From contig NC_088308.1 in the NCBI RefSeq assembly GCF_910592395.1, positions 10,681,001 through 10,745,000 on the forward strand: 64,000 nucleotides of DNA, in the 5' to 3' direction. The position numbers and the translations under genes are program-made. Under the pieces are notes generated by a model. It did not search any database. It worked only from the letters and a program-made list of their open reading frames with translations, and was not told the origin of the DNA. Of this stretch, positions 24,045 to 35,121 are shown one piece after another. The DNA comes from Lineus longissimus (Eukaryota; Nemertea; Pilidiophora; Heteronemertea; Lineidae). The first letter of the stretch is position 1; the number at the start of each line of letters is the position of its first letter.

Positions 24045-25194
24045 TGTCACACTCTTGTGACCTCGCTACATTCTGAACGAGTTTGCCTAGACATTTCATA
24101 TTTGGTGTCCACGTGTATCGGGTGAATATCAAGGCCAAGTTCGATAATTGCTGATTTCGCTCTTAAGATGGCCGACTGGCGGCCATTTTGTTGTAAAACT
24201 TTCAAATCCCTTGTGCCCTCTCTACATTCTGAACGAGTTCGCCTAGACATTTAATATTTGGTGTGCACGTGTATCGGATGAATATCAAGGCCAATTTCGA
24301 TAATGGCTGATTTCGCACTCAAGATAGCCGACTGGCGGCCATTTTGTTGTAAAACTTCCAAATTCCTTGTGACCTCTCTACATTCTGAACGAGTTCACCT
24401 AGACATTTCATATTTAGTGTGCACGTGTATGGGGTAAATATCAAGGTCAAGTTCGATAATGGCTGATTTTGCATTCAAGATGGCCGACTAGTGGCCATTT
24501 TGTTGTAAAACTTGGAAATGTCTTGTGACCTCTCTACATTCTGAACGAGTTCACCTAGACATTTCATATTTGGTGTGCATGTGTATTTGGTGAACATCAA
24601 GGCCAAGTTCGATAATGGCTGATTTAGCACTCAAGATGGCCGACTAGCGGCCTTTTTGTTGTAAAACTTAGAATTGCCTTGTGACCTCTCTTCATTCTGA
24701 ACGAGTTCACCTGGGCATTTCATATTTGGTGTGCACATGTATGGGGTGAATATCAAGGCAAAGTTCGATAATGGCCGATTTCGCATTCAAGTTGGCCGAC
24801 TGGCGGCCATTTTGTTGTAAAACTTGATAATGCCTTGTGACCTCTCTATATTCTAAACGAGTTCACTTAGACAGTTCATATTTGGTGTGCAGGTGTATGG
24901 GGTGAATATCAAGGTCAAGTTCAATAATGGCTGATTTCGCATTGAAGGTGGCCGACTGGCGGCCATTTTGTTGTACAACTCGGTAATGCGCCTTGTGACC
25001 TCTCTACATTCTGAAAGAGTTCACCTAGACGTTTCATATTTGGTGTGCACGTGTATGGAATGAATATCAAGGTCAAGTTCGATAATGGCTGATTTTGCAT
25101 TCAAGATGGCCGACTGGCGGCCTTTTTGTTGTAAAACTTGGAAATATCTTGTGACCTCTCTACATTCTGAACGAGTTGACCTAGACATTTCTCG
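24045..25194. repeat. satellite of 156-bp units, about 7.3 copies
   Basis: The word CCTCTCTACATTCTGAACGA recurs at 24061 (CCTCGC variant), 24217, 24373, 24529, 24685, 24841, 24999 and 25155: spacing 156 bp except one of 158. Each unit also has GATGGCCGACTGGCGGCCAT and TTTTGTTGTAAAACTT. Units differ by several percent, so the array is not brand new. It lies in the TRPM intron between the TRP-helix and S6 exons. Confidence 0.95.
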
Positions 25195-26189
25195 CTATAG
25201 AAATAGACTACCGAAAATAACAATAAAAGCCACTCCAATCATCAGCTTCCGTCTTTACTATTCTATTCTATTCCATTCCATAACACTACCAGCAACCTGA
25301 TTTCACCAAAGTGCGGATATACTAGCGTTTGCCAGCGAACGCGCTGCCTCATGTTTTAGATGCTAACACTTATAGATAATCTGTAGGGAGTTCTGGAGAT
25401 TTGGTTGGGACAAGATCCGGTAAGATTGTAGTGTAAGAAACACGGTGTTTTAATTCACCTCCACGAGGTACAATGTATCTTCTCTGCCGAAATGGCTTTC
25501 ATGTGCACTGTAGTAGCACGTAAAAGTATGGCCCACAGCATACACTGCACATAATTATGTGCAGTAATGTCACGTGTCTTACATTTTCCTCTTTTGATGA
25601 CCTGTCCTTATGCCATCGTTAGCCTCTCTCCGTCCCAAGTGTAAGGGTTTATGGACCAGTAATGTTTTGTCATGACATTTGATTGTTTTGTGTAATATTG
25701 TGCGCTTTGATCTAAATATCCGTATACAGTTTATTTCAGTAAATCTGCTACAAAGAGAATAGAGAGCTGAATTGACGTCTTGTCGTTCATCATTTTCCGG
25801 CCCCTACAGTTCCCGTTTAAATTGAAAGCAGCCCTCCCGCGGCTCCACCCCATCATGCTGCAGGAAGGTTGAAGGCCGTCTGGCAGTTTACAGTCTACAA
25901 TGCCAATCCGAATCACATACTGACACAAATTGCCTTCGGCCTTACTCGGGAATGTATATTTGACCCGTTAGCTTTCGGTCTCCAGTGTAGCACCGAGCAT
26001 AAGTTTTTTTTCAAGAGGAAAGAACGAACACTGTGAAAAATACGTACAATTCTACATAGATTTGGTGTTAGCAAGAGGAATAAACGTATTTATATCATTT
26101 CTCCTTGCTGTGAGTCGGCTAACGCTTTTTAGGTCAAGATCCAGATTTGAATAAAACTATCGAACTTGTCAGTCATAAGTCTTACTTAC

Positions 26190-26352
26190 TTAAACATTGC
26201 AATGAGGACATTCAGGAGAAGGACGTTGGTAAACATGGAGTAGATAACAAGAAGGGCGTCCCCGAAACTGTTGTCCTCACGACACTCCAACTCGCCATGT
26301 TCATTCAACCAATTAGTGAGGTTTCCTGAGCATGTTGGGGCTCCATCTTCAC
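26190..26352 (-). CDS. TRPM: TRPM-like channel, outer pore and S6 exon
   Basis: 163-bp exon, acceptor TGTATTTCAG and donor TTTAA|GTAAGT. Encodes an extracellular loop with cysteines (GAPTCSGNLTNW, ELECREDN) and potential N-glycosylation (NLT), then S6: DALLVIYSMFTNVLLLNVLI followed by AMF. The pattern LLxxYxxFTNxLLxNxLIAMF is diagnostic of TRPM S6. The first codon is completed by the last base of exon 26796-26973 and the last two bases are completed by exon 22312-22478. Confidence 0.92.
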
Positions 26353-26795
26353 CTGAAATACATGTAGAAAAAATCGTTGTTTACCGCCTAATTGACGATT
26401 TTAATCTCAACTCAGGCCGTAGCCACCCTGACTACCAGGGTCTTGTACCACCTCATAGTCGCATTTTAACATTTCGAGTTAAGATATGAAAGTCAAGATG
26501 TAAACGCTTGGCTACAAAAGTCTCACCTTTGGCAGCTTTTCCGAATTTTATCTGTTATTTCTTCTCCAGAAACGCGAAATTTGACCCACTAAAAACTCGT
26601 TCTAGACAGTCAAAATTGAAAAGATGTGATTATTCCATTAGATTAAAACAGAAGGAACCATTTCATAACCTTACATGTAGATAGATACTCAAGTCTGAAT
26701 GTTAATAGATTTTAAATTCCATGAGAAAATATAGAGAAGGTAGTTTTAAGATTTTTGGTATTATCGTAGGGCGCCTTGATCGGATGAGTCCTTAC

Positions 26796-26973
26796 CGTCA
26801 ATTCTGTTCACAAAAGATTCCCTCAAAAATATTTGCCAGTATGGGCTGTAGAGCACGTATCTAACAAGGCGCCAGCTTAGCGGTCTGTTCGGATAAATGA
26901 TGATCGTAATAGCCATCCCGTAGCTCAAGACGAAGACGAACAAGATAAGTCCGAATTTAAAAAGGTCTTTCAT
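26796..26973 (-). CDS. TRPM: TRPM-like channel, S5 and pore-helix exon
   Basis: 178-bp exon, acceptor TTCATTTACAG and donor GACG|GTAAGG. Starts MKDLFKFGLILFVFVLSYGM, matching the TRPM S4-S5 linker and S5 (MxKDxxxFxxxxxVxxxAYGVA), then YPNRPLSWRLVRYVLYSPYW with QIF, the pore helix seen in TRPM1/3/6/7-like proteins (SWxLxxxxxYxPYWxIxGE). The residues after the helix read LRESF where most TRPMs have a Gly followed by Gln or Glu. A 30.8-kb intron precedes it, yet the join to exon 57805-58083 (FHM-MKDL) is in phase 0 and fits the family. Confidence 0.92.
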
Positions 26974-28179
26974 CTGTAAATGAAATGAGGTTTGTAGTGG
27001 AAAAAATGTCTTCGTCCGATCTCTACAGCTATTTTTACAATAAAGAAATAGATGCATTGGGCCTTCTCGACGAGACTTTATCACTCTCTGTGAGTCCAGG
27101 TTGATATCGAGTATGTCCTTGATCGAGGGGTTTGATATTGAGCGTCCTTTGATGTTACTGCATTTTGAGGCGATTTCCAGGAAGAAGGTGATTCACTTTA
27201 TTGAAAATGAAATTCGGGAGGGATACTGCGATAAACAGAAAACGCTGTGAAAATAGAGTACACGACTGTTATTTAACAATGATTCAGTTTTATGTTCGTT
27301 CAGTTGGGTTTGCTAAATTGTCGCACACCATTAACTCATTGAGGTGTTTGAGAAAATCCGTCTCAGAACCACAAAAAAGTATGCAAGACATAAAAATGTA
27401 AGGCAGAAAATCAAGCGCCGCAGATTATTTGATGATCTATCAATCTCTCGGCAAAACAATTTGTATCCGTCTTGCGTGCAATCTAGCCGTGTGATAATTG
27501 TTTTCTAATGAAACGGTTGATTGGATGCTATAACCTTGATGGTCAAAGATTATTTCTGTGGGATAGTTAGCAAGTAGGTTTGTATATGTTTGCCCAACCG
27601 GGACGTGTTGGTGGCTGAATTGCCTCGTGTCAAAAACTGATTAGTTCAAAAAACCACTAGCTTGGATTTCCTAAATTTTTGAATGAAACTACCACTTTTC
27701 AACCCCTGGCGTTCGCAGTTTTTGGAGGATTGTGATGGTTGGGGTCTCAAAATGGCGCTAATGCTCTCCCCTTACAGCAGAACAGAACATTTTAATCATT
27801 AATTAACATATACATTTGTAAGCCTATGCCCATGTCTGTACATTGGCCTTCAGTGCAAGGTGGGTCGAAAACTGGTTCCTTTCAAAACCTCATGATTAAG
27901 AAGCCCATTGAAAAAAAATCAAAAAGCTGCAAATAAAATCACCATTAACTCATAAACTATCTACGTGTAGGTGATATTTTCTTCAAAATGCCAGCTTGCC
28001 CTGGCAATGACCCTTATTTATGCATTGATAAGGTTTTGGGCAGAGAAAAGTCAACAGGTTTGCGTATTCCTTGCACCAACAAATTATTTTGTTTCTCATA
28101 ATTAGTTAGATTTGTCAACCTCAAATACCGTTTCGTTTATTCAATATTTGTTGCTGACCCCAGATATATCTTTGATATA
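26974..28179. other. start of the 31-kb TRPM intron, no gene
   Basis: No gene recognised. Its right part (27870-28105) is an interspersed repeat also found inverted at 39278-39500. Confidence 0.45.
27870..28105 (+). repeat. interspersed repeat, inverted partner at 39278-39500
   Basis: Shared words in order include AAAACCTCA, AAGCTGCAAAT, AAAATC, TTTATG and AATTATGAGAAACAAA (in opposite orientation). Class unknown; non-coding. Confidence 0.55.
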
Positions 28180-31076
28180 CTGTAAAGTATGCGTTAATCG
28201 GTCGGCCCGCGAAACTTATTCGAATGGAAGGTCGTTGAATATATAGGTTGTAAGTCTAGTTGAGTTGCTTACGCATCTCTCCAAACAACACCATGTCAAT
28301 TCTGCTGGTGCACAATAGCCTTTCTTGTAGCGAGTAAGCCTTGAAGAAATGTGACAATATGAAGAAGAGGTCGGATGAGGAAGGCTTCTGTGGGCGCATG
28401 TTTGCATAACGTTCCGCGTTTGAAGACGAATCCAAGATGATGTCCGGCGTGAAATTTCTAACACTCCTCGTCATTCTGGACAGTTTCGTATTGCCTATGG
28501 ATGATGGAGTACACGATGATGTTGATATCCGACCTCCTCGCCATTACTCATCATACTCTCAAGAAAAAAAATCCGTCTTTTGGATGACTTCAACAATGAA
28601 AACATAAGGCACCCTCGTCGCATTTCATCGGCTCAGTTTGAAAGGGACCATAACATTCCCCTGACTACTCTGCGTCGATGGCTGCTGGAACAGGATGAAC
28701 TCCGTGAGAGACATCATCAAGTCACCAGAAGACAGTCGCAGAGGCATCGGCAGAGACAAAAAAGGCATCGGCGAGTGCTACTTTAACCCATTCATCCCCC
28801 ACGCGGCATGTTTGGGTTGCCAAAGTTGTCACAACATTCCATTTTGTATTTTCCTCAGAATCACTGCTTTACGATGATTTATCCGTTAGCTTCTTGGCTT
28901 CGGTGAAAAAGTAGATGCGGCAGCAGTGAGCAAAGGCTTCATCCATTTGTCATACAAGGTGAATCAAGGGTTAGGGTTGGTTGGAATATGGTTAGGCAAA
29001 TCACTCCCTTTCAGCACTCTGGCCAGAGGTTGACAGATTGGTGCGCGAGTGGATGGAGACCAAACGACAACGAGGAGTACTACTCTCGGGCGAAGACCTG
29101 ATGATTCGAGCCCAACCTCATTCCTGGCGTGGTGGGATGAGCTTCCCCAACAGCAACAACTGAAATACCGTGAGCATCGGCCTAAACAAGCTGAATTCAG
29201 GGCGTCCAAAGGTTGGCTGATCGGTTTTCTCTCCAGGAATAGCATAAGCTATCGGAAGCAATGTAAAAACTCCTCAGCTATCCCAGAAAACGCGGATGAA
29301 CGTGTTGCAAATTTTCGGCAGCAAGTTGCCCAGACTGTTGACGAAAATGGGATAGACCTTGTTATTAATATGACTAAAAAACTGTTGCACTTTATAACAT
29401 GGCACCGCAGTACACATACAACGCTGAGGGAGCGAAACAAATTAATGTGCGTACTTCTCGTGGTAACTCAAAATCAGGGCGCACTGTCACATTGAGTATA
29501 ACAATAAATGTGAGGAAAATGCCTGCAAGTGTCATCTTCAGAGGCCTAAGGGCAGACGGCGCAGAAATTGAGGGTTTGAGGGAAAATGCTCCAAACAACG
29601 TTCGTGTATCGGCGCCCGAAACGGGTTGGGCCAACTGGTGGACCCTTCTCTCATGGGTGAACGATTGTCTTATTCTCTTTGTAGGAGACGATTTTCCGTT
29701 TCTGTTGATATGGGACATGTTCCCGGCCCATCGAAATGCACAGTTGCAGCGTCACATTGAAGATGCGCCAGGTTTTGTAGAGATGGTCCCAGGGAGATGT
29801 ACCTTGTTGGTTCAACCCTTTGATCGAACAATCATTCGATCATTTAAAAGTAACATGCGAAGAAGGTTGAAAACCTGGAAAATCAACAGCAATGATGAAA
29901 ATGGTCGTTGCGAACCTATAACTAGACGGACAGTTTTGCAAATCATAAGTAATTCTTGGGCAGTAGTATATAGGGTAGACCTAGATGGGGACATTGATAA
30001 TCAACATGGCTACCAAAGTATACATTTCCTCAATCATATTACAGGACGAGAAAAGGGTCCACATTTTAATCAAATTTAAATTTGGCCAGAGACCTCTATT
30101 AGCCAGCGCGTACATTCTGTGTACATTTTGATGAACATAGATTGGTGAAAAAGTACACCAAATTTTATATGTGTTATGAAGAGGCTTTTATCGAAATAAT
30201 AGTAAAAATTCAAAACATTCCAATACCGATTGCCTGAGAAAAATTGATTTGTGTACAGCATTGCCATCAAATCGTCACTCGCGGACTAATATGGGCCTAT
30301 TAGAATACAAGCTCTAAACTGGCCAGTGACACAATATTTCCTTAAGTTAATTATCAAAAAGTATATCCCTGTTATGGCCTGGCTCTGTAGATTAAGAATC
30401 CACCAAAGATTGAAGAATAAATCCACTTTCACCCATCACAGTCATGTATTTACCACAGCTCCACAGTTCAGTACGGACTATGTGTCACTTCCGCCTGTGG
30501 ATGAATACATGTATCTGCCCATCTACCCTATATACTACTATTTGGGCCCCAAGAAATGAAGAGGCAGTCCACACGTCCTGGCGTGCATGTAGGCTACTGC
30601 AACCTGATGAACCACCCGTTCCAGAACACGTTGACGAAGACATAGTTAATTTCGATAACGATTTGTTTCGAAAATGCCGAAGACGATGGTCTTGAATTAA
30701 TAAATTTAGATGAAGATTTAGATCATGATTTGGCGTAAACCTACCATACCCTGTTAACAATTCTTCTCCTGTGTAGAAATCCTGTGACGAATGGTCAAAG
30801 TTTCAAGTCTACTGAACAAAATAGAATTCATGAAAACAGGTGTCATCAGTTTTTCTTCAATCCCACTACTGGAATGCCAAGGGTTAATGCAGTTCAGCAC
30901 GATGGTCATTCACGCAAGCGATGAATGCAGACGAGTAGGCCTGAGCACTAATGAAATTGACCAGACCACTATTCTCGCGGATGACGGGTTGATCAATAGT
31001 TACCTGAACCTGGATATTCAACGACTTTCCATTCGAACAAGTTTCGCGGGCCGACCGATTAACGTATACTTTACAG
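28180..31076 (+). mobile_element. Tigger/pogo-like DNA transposon 1 (decayed), TA duplication
   Basis: TIRs of about 63 bp: left begins CTGTAAAGTATGCGTTAATC and runs through GGTCGGCCCGCGAAACTT; the right end (31014-31076) is its reverse complement with few differences. TA flanks both ends (28178-28179, 31077-31078), the Tc1/mariner target duplication. Contains a broken transposase gene (28437-30738) related to the intact ORF at 40711-42159. Confidence 0.85.
28437..30738 (+). pseudogene. Tigger/pogo-like transposase pseudogene
   Basis: Fragments in order: N-terminus from 28437 with a hydrophobic segment (VKFLTLLVILDSFVLP) then MDDGVHDD; after a frameshift near 28590 a psq/HTH-like helix block (FERDHNIPLTTLRRW); an interruption of about 220 bp ending at an acceptor-like CTTTCAG near 29020; a CENPB-type HTH (FRASKGWLIGFLSRN); a frameshift near 29395; then RTSRGNSKSGRTVTLSI, LLIWDMFPAHRN (second catalytic Asp) and GRCTLLVQPFDRTIIRSFK (third Asp). 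The first catalytic block reads INMTKK instead of NMDET. The acidic tail (NLDEDLDHDLA) ends at 30738 after an insertion at about 30010-30590. Not functional. Confidence 0.8.
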
Positions 31077-31259
31077 TAAATTAGCAAGCAGCATTCTTTA
31101 TTTTTAGGTTTCGGACATAATCCCACGTCAGGGTATGTCATAATAATAAAAAAGTTTTGTAATAGGTCTTGTCAACAGGACGCAAGCATAATGTCGGATT
31201 ATGTCACTCCGATAGAAATTGGCAGACGTAATTTTTAGTGCTGTTTAAGATTTTGCAAG

Positions 31260-31640
31260 CTACTTCCCCTCATCGTAGATCAATACCCAATCCATCGGCA
31301 TCACCTGTCCCGTCAAGAAATCCCACGAGCGAATAGACAGGACTCCCTCCTCCCTTCTCCTGCCGTTGGACTTAACGGTTAATCGCAGTTTTAAGAGCTA
31401 CCTCAGGTCCTTATGGAAAGCATGGGAAATTGGGTATGCTCATGAGGAAGGACACTGTGATCCGATTTCCCGCCAGGAAGTAGACCGCATGACCAGTCTC
31501 GCTTGGGAAAGATTGGCCGAACGAGTGATCGACAGTAGATGGTGGCTGAGCGGGCTTCTTCCTGACCACCATTTTCATTGGTTTTTTAATTGGATTTAGA
31601 TGATGATGATGATGATGATGATGAATGATTAAACGACACA
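31260..31640 (+). pseudogene. C-terminal fragment of another Tigger-like transposase
   Basis: Reads PLDLTVNRSFKSYLRSLWKA, then EEGHCDPISRQEVDRMTSLA and WERL, which aligns with the segment from the third catalytic Asp onward in the 40711-42159 transposase. After a frameshift the (GAT)n run at about 31600-31623 encodes LDLDDDDDDDDE and a stop, the acidic tail of this family. No TIRs seen; a truncated copy between element 1 and the deleted Harbinger. Confidence 0.65.
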
Positions 31641-31935
31641 CCTTTTTTAGTAACGTTCATTAGTTTAATCCATTCATTTGTTCAAAGCCTGCACATTCCT
31701 CCATTTACAGGCCAACAGTTTATCATTTGGCCAGACAATTCGATTGGATAACCTTGTATTATTGTCCCTGATCAAACTGTAAAAGCCCAAATCTTGGTGT
31801 CCTATATTGTGCTGTAACACTGGACAGCATGCGGGAGCTGTTGTCATGCCTTTGCCTGGTTACATACCGATTACCTCATAGAGTTTAAGACGCTTTGATG
31901 ATCACCTCAGTGCTTGGACGCCGACTACATTCTTA

Positions 31936-32864
31936 GACTAGATTCATACTCCGACGCACGACCATCGCCGGCGTCGAACGCAGCGTCCTGCGTCGGTCGC
32001 CTATGCCATCGCACGATTTTGTAGGCGTCGTATCGCGTGACTATGAATGCTCACGCGATTATACCATTCTGCCACGTCAAAATGGAGGAGGACGCACTGC
32101 TTATTTTAAATGTCCAAGCAATGGCTGTCCTCTACAGGATGCGAAGGAAACGCCACCGACGAGATATGTATGTGAGGGAGATATTCGCTCGGTGGTGGGA
32201 ACAAGGGGACTTTAACAATCTAGTCCGCGAGATGGAACTCGGTGACCACACCTACTTTTTCAAGTATCTGCGCCTTACCCCACCATTGCTAGAAGAGCTG
32301 TTCCAGCTTGTAGGCCCATCGCTTCAGCACCATTACACCCACAGGACACCCATAGACCCAAAGCAACGTCTTGTTCTTACTTTGAGGTAAGTTACTTTTC
32401 AATAACCGATTAAATGAATTTATTCCGTGCATCCTTATTTTCCTCTGAAGAATCACATTTTATGGGTAATATAATAATGTCCACCTTCTTTTATTTCAGG
32501 TATCTCGCCTCTGGGGATTCATTTTAACTTCGTTATGTGAGGAAGCTCAAGCGTAAAACGACGTAATCAATTCCCATTCCCGTCTTTCCAGTTTGAACTA
32601 GGCGCCTTTGAAAATATGCATAAACATGAGTCCTTGGTCCCATGACCAGAAAAGTGATCATTCATTGGTACGACGCCGCGATCGGACGCAGAGAGTTAAA
32701 ATTTGTTGAACTCTTTAATATCGCACGCCGACCGAACGCGCGTCCGGACGCCGATGGCCATCGCCGTCGCACGCGAAAGTATGAATCAACACCACGACGT
32801 CGGCGTCGAGAATTTGATCGTGCGTCGGTCGCCGGCGGTCGTGCGTCGGAGTATGAACTAGGCT
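31936..32864 (+). mobile_element. internally deleted PIF/Harbinger element
   Basis: Ends carry inverted repeats sharing TTCATACTCCGACGCACGAC (left about 31944; right, reverse complement, about 32834-32853), preceded by CTAG. A TTA lies at both borders (31933-31935 and 32865-32867). Inside is only the first exon and start of the second exon of a transposase, so this is a non-autonomous deletion derivative. Its interior ends are GC-rich with many GACG and CGTC words. The right border touches the DIRS-like element. Confidence 0.75.
32082..32527 (+). pseudogene. truncated Harbinger transposase (exon 1, intron, start of exon 2)
   Basis: ATG at 32082 in context GTCAAAATGGAGG. Exon 1 encodes YVREIFARWWEQGDFNNLVR, then ELGDHTYFFKYLRLTPPLLE and TPIDPKQRLVLTLR, the conserved N-terminal part of PIF/Harbinger transposases. 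Donor TTGAG|GTAAGT at 32389/32390, acceptor TTATTTCAG at 32499; the spliced frame reads LTLR-YLASGDSF and then TAA at 32525. The family continues after GDSF with the catalytic core, which is deleted here. Splice sites are still perfect, so the deletion is probably not ancient. Confidence 0.75.
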
Positions 32865-32920
32865 TTAGTGTCGTCACGTGACGATCATTGATACGTCACT
32901 TCTCGTTTCGCGGAGATTGG
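32865..32920 (+). repeat. DIRS-like split repeat A1
   Basis: 56 bp beginning TTAGTGTCGTCACGTGACGA; matches A2 at 38784-38839 with two or three differences. Confidence 0.9.
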
Positions 32921-34053
32921 ACGACACGGAACGGAATTTGGAACGAGTTTACAATCCCCGATCACACCCCAAAAAAAGGTCATCGGTTGACTAACGAAGC
33001 ACCACTGTTCAATGGATTTATAGTTGAATGCGATCAAACTACGTCATTTCCGATCGGTGATTGTAAATTTTAACCGGGCATATATATAAAGAGGAAAGAA
33101 TAGAGGATATTGTGGAGAAAATTGTGGAAATATAAAGTGGATGTTGATGGATTTTAGCCAGGGGGCAAAATGCCAGGGGGCAAAAATGTGGTGCAAGCCA
33201 TGCATGCATGCAATATGGCGTCCGTCCGGCATTCGGAATACGAAATGTAGGCTAGTGCATATATTCTAAACGGCTCCACCATGTCCACTTCCCTTCATAT
33301 GTAAGGCAGTGTATCAAATAGAGAAATATTTTATTGGTTCTTGCACTCATTAATTTTAGTGTTTGAGTTTCGATAAAGAACTATGTGTGCATGGGGCTGC
33401 AATGGCGGTATGGTACGGGTCAATGCATAGTGTGATGATTCTAGGCACGCAAAGGCACCTAGGCCTATAGGACAATGTGTAGAGGGGATAGGGACATGTA
33501 CTTCTTTGGTATTGATTAAACTGCGTGTCTATTTCCACTCAGGAATATTCATAGGTTGGAGGGTCGAGGCCTATCAATTAGACGAGTGCATGCTTTTAAC
33601 TCTCAAGTACATATTTGGAGAGGCATTGAAAAAATATTTGCTGTGGCAAGTCTACAGATATAAAGAAATTATTTGATGAAAAAATTAATTTCAAATTTTG
33701 CTAATTGGGTAATAGGGGGCGTGTTTTGAGTTTTTTCTGCCAGTTGGCTGAAAAGAGTGGAAATATCAAAGTCTGTCTAATTTGTCGATTATAAAAAAAT
33801 TTCCGTGGTCAATCAGCAGTTTAGTTTTCACCATTTACTTGCCCGACTGTCCGGAATAACATAATCTAAATTTCAGATTCACAACCGCACGCAGTATTTG
33901 ATGCGTCGCGGTCAAACATTGACAATTTAACTGCTAAAAGGCTTAAAAAATCAATTTTGGTCTTGTCTCATAGTGCCGCTCATGAGTGCCGCTCTGTGTT
34001 CATTGGTGCCTTCTTTGTCCGTATTAATAAATGACTGGATGCTTATTTTCAGC

Positions 34054-34764
34054 CTCATGATATTGGAGAACCTCGTCCCGGGACATCTGAAGAAAAGAGT
34101 GACCAACCGACACAACCGATACCAAAGAAGAGAAAGACGGAGACTCCACCACTCACCAAGGATGGGGCGGCATCTGATGGTTTAGGCGTACTGAAGGCAA
34201 AGGTGCGATCATTATGTTTACAAAATGAGCCTAACGAATCCCTCCTGTTGTTACTACTCGATGATTTAGCGCGTACTGCAGGGCATCTAAGGGACGGGAA
34301 TCATATAATGTATGAGGATTTGGCTCGACAAGCGAAAAATAACCAGGGCAAATTCCCATTGTCCACGTTTGTATTGAATGTTTTCGGGGAAGGTGTTTCT
34401 GATGCCATTGCAAAAGCGTTGGCCAAGAGTGTTAGAGGCCAAGGCCAGGGTAGTTGTTGAAAAGGCGGTTGTTGAAGATAAGAAGGATGAGCGCAAATCA
34501 CCATTGGCTGGGTTATATCCTCCACCCCCACATGGTTATCCCAGTCAATCGCCGCCTAGTGGTATACAGTTTCCTAGTCCCCAGCCGGGTAACTATTCTG
34601 GCTACCAGATGCCTCCTCAGTCATATGGTTATGGTTACCGGTCCTATATGCCTAGAGGGAGGGGCTATATTCAAGGATACTCTGCAAGAGCTCCTACTGA
34701 TTGTTTCCTGTGTGGTTCTAATGATCACTGGCTTCGTGATTGTGATAAGCTAATAAAGAAATGA
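34054..34764 (+). CDS. DIRS-like gag protein, frameshifted
   Basis: The frame opens after an acceptor-like TTATTTTCAG at about 34053 and has no upstream ATG, so the start may be supplied by splicing. It encodes a Pro/Lys-rich segment (PIPKKRKTETPP, a nuclear-localisation-like run), a helical part (LLLLLLDDLARTAGHLRDG) and FPLSTFVLNVFGEGVSDAI. A frameshift at about 34400-34450 moves to the next frame, which carries a Pro/Tyr/Gly-rich linker and one zinc knuckle CFLCGSNDHWLRDC (CX2CX4HX4C), ending at TGA 34762-34764. The knuckle is expected to bind element RNA. Confidence 0.7.
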
Positions 34765-34837
34765 AACAAAAGATGTAATTCTTCCTGAGCTCTGACCCAG
34801 GGGGCCTCTAGTGCCCTTGTGGAATTTTTCCACGCGG

Positions 34838-35024
34838 GTTGAGAGCTGGGGAAGTTTCCCGTCCTGATCTTTATTTTTGTATTATTAGGTTGATAGTCCA
34901 ATTGTGGTACCTGAATGGGAGAAGCATGTGCCTTTTGACCCGCTAGCTGCGGCGGCCAGAGTTTGCCTTGGCCTAAATGGACGTATTTATTTCGTCAGGA
35001 CGGGAACGTTCCCCAGTTCTCAAC
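34838..35024. repeat. 30-bp inverted repeat spanning the gag-RT junction
   Basis: Left arm 34838-34867 (GTTGAGAGCTGGGGAAGTTT then CCCGTCCTGA) pairs with right arm 34995-35024; 27 of 30 positions match. Between the arms an acceptor-like TTTTTGTATTATTAG is followed by an open frame (VDSPIVVPEWEKHVPFDPLA) that looks like the N-terminus of the RT protein. Confidence 0.75.
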
Positions 35025-35121
35025 ACCGCAACCCAGGTTCGAAGAGGTAACCGTGAATAATGCAGAATTCGATCCACCGTCATGACCATTAAGGGACCCA
35101 AATAGTTTTGTTTCGGGAGGT

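Noticed and set aside
24045-25194. CRISPR-like array
   Set aside because: Contiguous 156-bp units without constant repeats and variable spacers, in a eukaryotic intron: a satellite.
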